From contig JBAIZL010000003.1 in NCBI GenBank assembly GCA_036971475.1, positions 111,651,570-111,715,569 of the forward strand: DNA of 64,000 nucleotides. The letters are read 5' to 3'. The notes below the pieces were generated by a model. The model made no database searches and was not told where the DNA came from. It worked only from the letters and a program-made list of their open reading frames with translations. The stretch comes from Prosapia bicincta. Lineage: Eukaryota > Arthropoda > Insecta > Hemiptera > Cercopidae. Both the position numbers and the translations under genes were made by a program. Positions 33,275-42,814 of this stretch are shown here, one piece after another; within the stretch, counting starts at the first letter, position 1, and the number at the start of each line of letters is the position of its first letter.

Positions 33275-35470
33275 CAACCTGGCGACCGTAACGGCAAGAT
33301 GGACGCCTAAAGGCTCATAAATGTTTGCAACTCCTTGTGTAACGCAACAGTTGGCCTTTGGCAGCGCCTTGAAGATCTGGAGAACGTAACACCGAGATGG
33401 ATGCCTAAAGGCTCATCAGTATTTGCAACTCCTTGTGGGTCGTAACAGTGGACCTGTGGCAGCACCTTGCAGGACCTGGCGACCGCAACACCAAGATGGA
33501 TGCCTAAAGGCTCAGCTGTGTTTGCAACACCTTGTGTGTCGTAACAGTGGACGACCTGAGACAGCATCTTGCAGGACCTGGCGACCGTAACACGAAGATG
33601 GATGCCTAAAGGCTCAGCTGTGTTTGCAACTCCTTGTGTGTCGCAGCAGTGGACCTGTGAAGCACCTTGCAGGTCCTGGCGACCGTAACACCAAGATGGA
33701 TACCTAAAGGCTCATCAGTGTTTGCAACTCCTTATGTGTCGCAGCATCTAACCTGTTACAGTACCTTGCAGGACCTGGCTACCGTAACACCAAGATGGAT
33801 CCATAAAGGCTCAGAAGTGGACCTGTGACAGCACCTTGCAGGTCCGTGAGACCGTAACACCAAGATGGATACCTAAAGGCTCAGCAGTGATTGCAACTCC
33901 TTGTGTGTCGCAGCAGTGGACCTGTGACAGCCCCTTGCAGGTCCTGGCGACCGTAACACCAAGATGGATGCATAAATGCTCATCAGTGTTTGCAACCCCA
34001 TGTGTGTCGCCGTATCTGACATGTTGCAGCCCCTTGCTGGTCCTGGCTACCGTAACACCAAGATGGATACCTAAAGGCTCAGAAATGTTTGCAATTCCTT
34101 GTGTGTCGCAGCAGTGGATCTGTGACAGCCCCTTGCAGGTCCTGGCGACCGTAACACCAAGATGGATACCTAAAGGCTCAGAAATGTTTTCAATACCATG
34201 CGTGTCGCAGCAGTGGACGTGTGCTCCACCTTGCAAGTCCTGGCGACCATAACACCAAGATGAATGCATAAAGGCTCAGAAATGTTTGCAACTCCTTGTG
34301 TGTCGCAGCATCTGACCTGTTGCAGCACCTGGCGACCGTAACACCAAGATAGATGCATAAATGCTCAGAAATGTTTGCAATTAATTGTGTGTCGCAGCAG
34401 TGGACCTGTGACAGCACCTTGCAGGTCCTGGCGACCCTAACATCAAGGTGGATGCCTAAAGGCTCAACAATGTTTGCAATATCTTGTGTGTCGCAGCAGC
34501 GGACCTGTGACAGCACCTTGCAGGTTCTGGCGCCCGTAACACCGAAATGGAGGCATGAAGGCTCAGAAATGTTTGCAACTCCTTGTGTGTCGTAGCAGTG
34601 GACCTGTGGCTCCACCTTGCAGGACCTGGCTACCGTAACACCAAGATGGATGCATAAAGGCTCATCAGTGTTTGCAACCCCATGTGTGTCGCAGGATCTG
34701 ACCTGTTGCAGCCCCTTGCAGGACCAAGATGGATGCATAAAGGCTCAGAAATGTTTGCAATTCCTTATTTGTCGCAGCAGTGGACTTCTGACAGCACCTT
34801 GCAGGTCCTGGCGCCCGTAACACCGAAATGGAGTCATGAAGGGTCAGAAATGTTTGCAATTAATTGTGTGTCGCTGCTGTGGACCTGTGACAGCACCTTG
34901 CAGGTCCTGGCGACCCTAACACCAAGATGGATGCCTAAAGGCACAAAAATATTTGCAATTCCTTGTGTGTCGCAGCAGTGGACCTGTGGCTCCACCTTGC
35001 AGGTCTTGGCGACCGTAACACCAAGATGGATGCCTAAAATCTCAGCAGTGTTTGCAACTCCTAGTGTGTCGCAGCATCTGACCTGTTGCAGCACCTGGCG
35101 ACCGTAACACCAAGATGGATGCATAAAGGCTCAGCAATGCTTGCAACCCCTTATGTGTCGCAGCATCTAACCTGCTACAGCACCTTGCAGGTCCTGGCTA
35201 CCGTAACACTAAGATGGATGCATAAAGGCTGAGCAGTATTTGCAACCCCATGTGTGTCGCAGCATCAGACTGTTGCAGCACCTTGCAGGACCTGGCTACC
35301 GTAACACCAAATGGATGCATAAAAGCTCAGCTGTGTTTGCAACTTCATGTATGTTGCAGCATCTGATCTGTTGCAGCACCTTGCAGGACCTGGCTACCGT
35401 GACACCTAGATGGATGCATAGAGGCTCAGAAATGTTTGCAACCCCTTGTGTCTCAGAAGTTGACCTGTGA
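33275..35470. repeat. 98/99-bp satellite, subfamily 1 (about 22 units)
   Basis: Units are marked by CACCAAGATGGATGC and AAAGGCTCAG, at spacings of about 98-102 bp. Subfamily 1 carries TTTGCAACTCCTTGTGTGTC and GCAGGTCCTGGCGACC. Because many units are 99 bp, frames of 130-180 codons stay open on both strands at once. They are 33-residue repeats and not considered genes. Confidence 0.95.
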
Positions 35471-35780
35471 CAGCACCTTACAGGACCTGGCGACTGTAAT
35501 ACAAAGACGGCTGATGGCTCGGCATTTTTTGCAATTTCTTGTGTGTCGCAGCAGCGGACTTGTGGTATTAGACCCCTTAGGTGTCGTAGCAGTGGACGAG
35601 TGGCAGCACCATGAATAACCTGGCAGCCGTAGCACCAAGATGGATGCCAAAGGCTAAGCAGTGTTTTGCAATGTCTTGTGTGTCGCAGCAGCGGACTTGT
35701 GGTATTAGACCCCTTAGGTGTCGTAGCAGTGGACGTGTGGCAGCACCATGAATAACCTGGCAGACGTAACACCAAGATGG
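35471..35780. repeat. Hybrid units joining the two 98-bp subfamilies
   Basis: Two consecutive units of about 137 bp contain both the subfamily-1 GTGTGTCGCAGCAG segment and the subfamily-2 CCCCTTAGGTGTCG segment in tandem. GCAGCGGACTTGTGG recurs at 35551 and 35688. Confidence 0.8.
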
Positions 35781-38640
35781 ATGCCTAAAGGCTCAGCAAT
35801 GTTTGGACCCCTTAGGTGTCGCAGCAGTGGGCTTGTAGTAACATCTTGAATAACTTGGCAGCCGTAACACCAAGATGGATGCCTAAAGGCTCAGCAGTGT
35901 TTGGGCCCCTTAGGTGCCGCAGCAGTAGGCTTGTAGTAACATCTTGAATAACCTGGCAGCCGTAACACCAAGATGGATGCCTAAAGGCCCAGCAGTGTTT
36001 GGGCCCCTTAGGTGTCGCAGCAGTAGGCTTGTAGTAACATCTTGAATAACCTGGCAGCCGTAACACCAAGATGGATGCCTAAAGACTCAGCAGTGTTTGG
36101 ACCCCTTAGGTGTCGCAGCAGTGGGCTTGTAGTAACATCTTGAATAACCTGGCAGCCGTAACACCAAGATGGATGCATAAAGGCTCAGCAGTGTTTGGGC
36201 CCCTTAAGTGTCGCAGCAGTAGGCTTGTAGTAACATCTTGAATAACCTGGCAGCCGTAACACCAAGATGGATGCCTAAAGGCTCAGCAGTGTTTGCACCC
36301 CTTAGGTGTGGCAGCAGTGGGCTTGTAGTAACATCTTGAATAACCTGGCAGCCGTAACACCAAGATGGATGCCTAAAGGCTCAGCAGTGTTTGGACCCCT
36401 TAGGTGTCGCAGCAGTGGGCTTGTAGTATCATCTTGAATAACCTGGCAGCCGTAACACCAAGATGGATGCATAAAGGCTCAGCAGTGTTTGGGCCCCTTA
36501 GGTGTCGCAGCAGCAGGCTTGTAGTAACATCTTGAATAACCTGGCAGCCGTAACACCAAGATGGATGCCTAAAGGCTCAGCAGTGTTTGGACCCCTTAGG
36601 TGTCGCAGCAGTAGGCTTGTAGTAACATTTTGAATAACCTGGCAGCCGTAACACCAAGATGGATGTCTAAAGGCTCAGCAGTGTTTAGGCCCCTTAGGTG
36701 TCGCAGCAGTAGGCTTGTAGTAACATCTTGAATAACCTGGCAGCCGTAACACCAAGATGGATGCCTAAAGGCTCAGCAGTGTTTGGGCCCCTTAGGTGTC
36801 GCAGCAGTGGATGTGTGGCAGCACCTTGAATATCCTGGCGACCGTAACACCAAGATGGATGCCTAAAGGCTCAGCAATGTTTGGACCCCTTAGGTGTCGC
36901 AGCAGTAGGCTTGTAGTAACATGTTGAATAACCTGGCAGCCGTAACACCAAGATGGATGCCTAAAGGCTCAGCAGTGTTTGGGCCCCTTAGGTGTCGCAG
37001 CAGTAGGCCTGTAGTAACATCTTGAATAACCTGGCAGCCGTAACACCAAGATGGATGCCTAAAGGCTCAGCAGTGTTTGGGCCCCTTAAGTGTCGCAGCA
37101 GTAGGCCTGTAGTAACATCTTGAATAACCTGGCAGCCGTAACACCAAGATGGATGCCTAAAGGCTCAGCAGTGTTTGGGCCCCTTAGGTGTCGCAGCAGT
37201 AGGCCTGTAGTAACATCTTGAATAACCTGGCAGCCGTAACACCAAGATGGATGCCTAAAGGCTCAGCAGTGTTTGGGCCCCTTAGGTGTCGCAGCAGTAG
37301 GCTTGTAGTAACATCTTGAATAACCTGGCAGCCGTAACACCAAGATGGATGCCTATAGGCTCAGCAGTGTTTTGCAATGTCTTGTGTGTCGCAGCAGTGG
37401 ACGTGTGGCAGCACTTTGCATAACCTGGAGACCGTAATAGCATAATAGATTTCTAAAGGCTGAGCAGTGTTTGGGCCCCTTAGGTGTCGCAGCAGTAGGC
37501 TTGTGGTAACATCTTGAATAACCTGGCAGCCGTAGCACCAAGATGGATGCCTATGGGCTCAGCAGTGTTTTGCAATGTCTTGTGTGTCGCAGCAGTGGAC
37601 GTGTGGCAGCACTTTGCATAACCTGGAGACCGTAATAGCATAATAGATTTCTAAAGGCTGAGCAGTGTTTGGGCCCCTTAGGTGTCGCAGCAGTAGGCTT
37701 GTGGTAACATCTTGAATAACCTGGCAGCCGTAGCACCAAGATGGATGCCTAAAGGCTCAGCAATGTTTGGACCCCTTAGGTTTCGCAGCAGTGGACGTGT
37801 GGTAGTGGTAGCACCTTGAATATCCTGGCGACCGTAACACCAAGATGGATGCCTAAAGGCTCAGCAATGTTGGGACCCCTTAGGTTTCGCAGCAGTGGAC
37901 GTGTGGCAGCACCTTGAATATCCTGGCGACGGTAACACCAAGATGGATGCCTAAAGGCTCAGAAATGTTTGGACCCCTTAGGTTTCGCAGCAGTGGGCTT
38001 GTGGTAGCACCTTGAATATCCTGGCGACCGTAACACCAAGATGGATGCCTAAAGGCTCAGAAATGTTTGGACCCCTTAGGTTTCGCAGCAGTGGGCTTGT
38101 GGTAGCACCTTGAATATCCTGGCGACCGTAACACCAAGATGGATGCCTAAAGGCTAAGCAATGTTTGGACCCCTTAGATGTCGCAGCAGTGGGCTTGTGG
38201 TAGCACCTTGAATATCCTGGCGACCGTAACACCAAGATGGATGTCTAAAGGCTAAGCAATGTTTGGACCCCTTAGGTGTCGCAGCAGTGGGCTTGTGGTA
38301 GCACCTTGAATATCCTGGCGACCGTAACACCAAGATGGATGCCTAAAGGCTAAGCAATGTTTGGACCCCTTAGATGTCGCAGCAGTGGGCTTGTGGTAAC
38401 ACCTTTAATATCCTGGCGACCGTAACAACGAGATGGATGCCTAAAGGCTCAGAAATGTTTGGACCCCTTAGGTTTCGCAGCAGTGGACGTGTGGCAGCAC
38501 CTTGAATATCTTGGCGACCGTAACATCAAGAGGATTGCCTAAAGGCTCAGCATCGTTTACAACTCCTTATGTGTCGCAGCATCGGACTTGTGGCAGCACC
38601 TTTGAGACGGTCTGGAACTCCCGGATCGCCAGAGTAGAAG
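35781..38640. repeat. 98-bp satellite, subfamily 2 (about 29 units)
   Basis: Very regular 98-bp units with GGGCCCCTTAGGTGTCGCAG and TAGTAACATCTTGAATAACC. From about 37740 a third variant appears (GGTTTCGCAGCAG, CACCTTGAATATCCTGG). A two-unit higher-order repeat of 198 bp occurs at 37351-37548 and 37549-37746. Confidence 0.95.
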
Positions 38641-38856
38641 TAATCTGGGTTTTACTAAATAATTACATTTCAATATTGGGCTGCATAGGATTAGGAAACA
38701 CATTTTGTCATATAAATATTTGTTTATAATTTTGTAGTGTATTTATTTGAAAATAAGAGCAATAATGAAATAAATTATAATCAACAAACACACTTTACAC
38801 TAATTTGTAATGAAGGTACCTAATTACATGCTAATTGACTATATTTTTTGTTCCAG
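38641..38856. other. Intron-like sequence before the 38857 exon
   Basis: AT-rich, ending in a strong pyrimidine tract and acceptor (TTTTTTGTTCCAG at 38844-38856). Confidence 0.45.
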
Positions 38857-38913
38857 AACGATGCTATGAGACTGAACACAGAGGGCTTGGATTTCAAAAG
38901 GAAATTAATTTAG
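38857..38913 (+). CDS. Putative terminal coding exon (NDAMRLNTEG...)
   Basis: After the acceptor, phase 0 gives 18 codons (NDAMRLNTEGLDFKRKLI) and a TAG at 38911. A second frame, entered with two leading bases, is also open (ends GFKLK). AATAAA at 39028 is about 115 bp after the stop, as expected for a short 3' UTR. The upstream partner is unknown; exon B copy 3 is the nearest + strand exon with a matching exit phase. No second copy is seen in the window. Confidence 0.35.
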   Translation, partial: NDAMRLNTEGLDFKRKLI

Positions 38914-39120
38914 GCTTCAAGTTAAAATAATATATTATGTAATTGAAATTATTGTATAAATCAACTGCTATTTAAAATATTTTACGATCTGTAAATATTT
39001 ATAAATAATATGTATCAATAGTATATTAATAAAATTTGAAAATTACTGCAAAGTATTGTTTCATTTATTGTCCATTTTCCTATCATATTAAATAGATAGT
39101 AAGAATTATTTCCTCAATAC
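38914..39120 (+). other. Possible 3' UTR and flank
   Basis: AT-rich, with AATAAA at 39028-39033. No other signal. Confidence 0.35.
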
Positions 39121-39144
39121 AACTGTTAAAAGTTCGAAAATAGT

Positions 39145-39260
39145 AGTAGAGATAGCAGCACATACAAGGTTCTCTTATAGTTACATTTTTTACAACCAGA
39201 GAGCAGCACAAACAAGGTTCTCTTTTGTATAGTTAATTTTTCTACAACCAGATAGCAGCA
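39145..39260. repeat. Short tandem duplication
   Basis: Two and a half copies of a roughly 50-bp unit with (G/T)AGCAGCAC, ACAAGGTTCTCTT and a TACAACCAGA motif. Confidence 0.7.
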
Positions 39261-39360
39261 CCTACTGGATGGGTTGACTGGGCGGGGAATACCAATACCG
39301 CCTACCTCTTCATAACTTATATGCTCCTGATACATTTCGACATTTTATGCAACACACCAA

Positions 39361-39780
39361 AGTATCAGGAGACTATAACGTTAAAAGAGGTTTACGATAT
39401 ACCTCCTAGCATCTTATATTCACCTGTTACATTGTGTAAGTAAAATTTTAAAATTCTTTAACATGAAGTATCAGGAGACTATAATGTTACAAGAGGTAGA
39501 CGATATATCTCTTATCATCTCATATTCCCCTGATACTTTCTTAAAGTAAAATTTTAAAAAACTCTCACCAGGTAGTATCAGGAGTCTATAATGTGAAAAG
39601 AGGTTGTTGATCTTAACATATTTATTCGGCCGGGTTTTGAAAAATCTAAACTTTCTAAAATTCTCTTCCAAGTATCAGGAGTATATAACACGTGAAGTGG
39701 TTTATGCCAAACCTCTTTATATATCATTTTGGCTAAACATATTTTTACCACATGTAAAGATATGTGTGACCACCAATGAC
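39361..39780. repeat. Degenerate tandem repeat of about 103 bp (4 units)
   Basis: AGTATCAGGAG recurs at 39361, 39467, 39574 and 39671, each followed by a (C/A)TATAA segment. Complementary CTCCTGATAC (39324) and CCCTGATACTT (39527) lie between, so local hairpins can form. The 66-79-codon frames on both strands are by-products. Confidence 0.75.
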
Positions 39781-39844
39781 GTTCACAGCTTCTCTCAGGA
39801 TGCAATTAAAATGGAAAATCACTCATCAGACACAATATGGTGAA

Positions 39845-40350
39845 CTTTTGAAATTAAACGCCAGAAAATATATAAACATTTTTTTATTTTTTCAATATGT
39901 TTTACATTTTCTTTTTACATAATTACAAAACAGTATAATAGTAATATTCATGATAATAATAATAATAACATTTATAATCACTTTTCACACATTTTCAAGT
40001 ACATTTTGAATATTAGAATACAATTTGAAGAAAATTATAATATATACAACTTATATGTATATAGTTTACAACAGTGGTTCCCAAAGTGTGCGCCGTGGCT
40101 ATCCTTCATATCATCATCAGGAGCGTTGGGGGCGAGCTACAGAATTGAACGATTGAATTAAAAATATTGTGGACGAATTACAATATTGGAGTGTCAGTAA
40201 AAGGATAAAATAATTTGTTTAAGAGTAGAGGCCTACTGACTATACAACAATGGTCTGCCTTTCCTTGTAGAATTCTTGTAATGGCTGACGTCACGACTAA
40301 ACCATCCGTCTATTGTATAATTTTACAGTTTATGAGTTTATAATCTTACA
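39845..40350. other. AT-rich flank of the arginine-rich relic
   Basis: No gene. A palindromic TGACGTCA (CRE-type) motif lies near 40285, and two acceptor-like TTACAG sites at about 40325 and 40350. Confidence 0.4.
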
Positions 40351-40819
40351 GTTTGCAAAGAGGCTGCGACGTCGTCGCCGCCGAATACAGGGGTATCTAA
40401 GAAAACTGCCCCCCCCCTCGTAAGAGGAAGTACCGCAACATCGAGTACAGGGAGGATCCCGCTGCTGTGGCTACCGGCTGGGAGAGAGTCGGCGTCGCCG
40501 CCGTCGGCCGAAGACCAAGCCGGTCCGTGTCGAGGAGTATTCCTTCTGGGACTCCGAGGAGGCGGACGAAGTCATCGCTGAGCTGATCCCTGCCGACGAG
40601 TTTTCGACCTCTTTTCGAGAGATTACTGAGCTCGTTCTTGCTCCGGGGGTCTACGTCAAGGACCAAGTATTCGCCAATGGCCACATCCAACTGTATGAAG
40701 AGAATATGAGAGATGATTAGGAGAAAGAGCTCCGCACTAAACACCGGTGGCGGAACAAGCAGCGGGCTTGGCGAAGGCAACGACGGAGAGAAGCTGAAGC
40801 AGTCTCCCTAGTAAAATAA
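40351..40819 (+). pseudogene. Unidentified arginine-rich coding relic (terminal exon-like)
   Basis: This GC-rich island in AT-rich DNA follows an acceptor (ATCTTACAG). Reading on the + strand gives an arginine run (KRLRRRRRRIQG), then a proline stretch in a C9 run. After a frame change comes RKYRNIEYREDP, and after a second frame change at GAGAGAG another six-arginine run, then VEEYSFWDSEEADEV and GVYVKDQVFANGHIQ. TAG at 40718 interrupts it, yet the same frame continues for 32 codons of very basic sequence to TAA at 40817, with AATAAA at 40836. So about 155 codons carry three simple lesions, two in slippage-prone runs. I do not recognise the family. The minus-strand 127-codon frame is its shadow. 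It could be a decayed host gene, a mobile-element gene or a viral insertion. Confidence 0.55.
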
Positions 40820-41408
40820 GTTTTTCATGTATCTAAATAAAATTGTATTTTTTTCCTATTCTTTTTAAATATGTATTTCTTTGTATAAAAAATGTTTTGA
40901 ATAAAAGTTCCCAAATTAAAAGAAATTTTAAAGAATACACCGTTATAGCCTATGTGCTTCTATTGTATGAAGAACAGCACTGAAAGAATTAATTCACACT
41001 TTATTAATAACAAAGTAAAGCAATTTTCTGTAGAAGCTTCACAATAAACACATATTACCTCGAGGCAGCCACGGGTTAAACGTTTGGGAACAACTGGGGT
41101 ACAAGTTTATTACATGCGGTCAGATGTCTTCAGGGGGTCACCTGTAACAAAAATGGAAATTAATAAATGAAAAATTGTATTATAAAATAATATATTATGA
41201 GAATTAAAAACAATAAAACTATTACACACACAATATAATGGGGTTTGACTTTCCACAATAAGACGCAGAGTCTAGAACCAAGCACAGCTGAAGTTAGAAT
41301 TCCAATTCCATGCGCAATGTAAAGGATAGAATAAATATGTACATCGATGACCACTGACATGTATAGATCGGCTCCTTCCCTTTTCTTTATCCGATGACTC
41401 TTCACCTT
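40820..41408. other. AT-rich flank without genes
   Basis: Includes the AATAAA of the preceding relic. The 102-codon minus frame at 41160-41468 runs into the duplicated segment below and has no motif. Confidence 0.4.
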
Positions 41409-41682
41409 GTGATTGAACCTATTAGACTTGCGGGGTTGTGGAGCCAGATATAGCTGGACACAAGACACGAAAGCAACGTAGATTGAGCAAGCTCAGGATG
41501 TAAGCAAACTTAAATGTTCCTGCAGAGACGTGACGACGTCGTTCAATGCGAGGGAAGAAGTTGTGGAGTGGCGATGTCTTCTCTTATTGTGACTGAATAT
41601 ATTAGACTTGCGGGGTTGTGGAGCCAGGTGTAGCTGGACACAAGACAAGAAAGCAAAGCATATTGACAAATCTCAGGATGTA
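41409..41682. repeat. 180-bp tandem duplication
   Basis: 41409-41502 and 41589-41682 share ATTAGACTTGCGGGGTTG and TAGCTGGACACAAGACA with few differences. The intervening sequence contains GACGTGACGACGTCG. Confidence 0.8.
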
Positions 41683-41713
41683 GCTAGCACTAATAGAAGA
41701 GTTGCCATCTCTG

Positions 41714-42195
41714 AGGTCTTTCCCCAGTCCCTAACTAGGTGCTTCGCCAACTCTGAGGTATTAGTCCCTAAGTAGGATAGTTGAGATCTCTTAGGTCTCA
41801 GATGTTATCTAGGTGGGTCGCCATCTCTAAGGTCTTAGCCCGCAAATAGGACAGTTGCAATCTCTGAAGTCTTAACTCCTTTCTAGGACTGATCTCTGAG
41901 GTTCACCCCATTCCTAGGAGGGTCACGATACCTGAGACCTCTTCTTAGGAGGATCGTTATCCCTGAGTTTTCAGCACCTATCTAGGAGGGTTGTGATACC
42001 AGAGGTCTCACTCTCTATATATGTTAGTTGTGATATCTGAGGTCCCAGCAAATCTAGGAGGGTCAAAATCAATGGGGTCTCAGCCCCCAATTACGATTGT
42101 TATGATCTCCGGGGTATCGGACCCTCACTAGGAATAATACGATCCCTGGGGCGCTATCCCCTATCAGGGAGGTACGGTGTCTTTGAGATCTCAGA
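41714..42195. repeat. Degenerate 36-37-bp tandem repeat (about 13 units)
   Basis: AGGTCT(C/T)AG, CTAGGAGGGT and GATCTCTG recur in that order every 31-42 bp, strongly diverged between units. No coding frame. Confidence 0.8.
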
Positions 42196-42372
42196 TACGC
42201 CTATGCTACAATAGGACTACAACGATGAAGTCAATACAAACAATTTACACTACCTTTAACACTTGAGGACACCTTGGTACCATAAAAGGAAAATATAGTG
42301 GCAACACATTCTGTCTGAATGCAAGTTGTTGTAAATCATTGCAATCTGGTTATTTTCGTCTACCCAAAATAG

Positions 42373-42610
42373 GCCTGACCACAGAGCACTATATTAAGTG
42401 TTCTGTGGGCCTGACATCATAACTCATAGATTCACCCAAATTGCATCCTAAACCCTGCATAGAGCGATGTCATCTAATGTTGGCCAAGTTCCCAGCCTGA
42501 CCATAGAGCACTATATTAAGTGTTCTGTGGGCCTGACATCATAACTCATATACTCACCCAAATTGCATCCTAAACCCTGCATAGAGCGATGTCACCTAAT
42601 GTCCCCAGCC
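42373..42610. repeat. 122-bp tandem duplication with hairpin
   Basis: CCTGACC starts at 42374 and 42496, and the units are nearly identical. Each contains a 12-bp imperfect inverted repeat (CCACAGAGCACT at 42379, AGTGTTCTGTGG at 42397) around a short ATATTA loop. Confidence 0.85.
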
Positions 42611-42814
42611 TGGCACTGAGTATTAATAAAATAATATTAGTTACGGGAAGAGTTTAAATCACTCGGGAATATTTTTAAACAAATAAAATGATCCTGCCTG
42701 TAATAATGCGGTGAACTTATGTGCATACTTAATATAACCTTAAGTATGGCCTTTAATATTCAGTAAGACAAATAGAAGGTGGTGCAATCATTTAAAAATA
42801 ACTACTTAAAAACA

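Noticed and set aside
33811..34738. 138-182-codon frames as repeat-protein genes
   Set aside because: Frames overlap on both strands within the 98/99-bp satellite and end wherever unit length changes. No start context or splice signals.
40397..40780. 127-codon minus-strand frame
   Set aside because: It is the complement of the arginine-rich + strand relic, which has the better exon context and ends with a polyadenylation signal.
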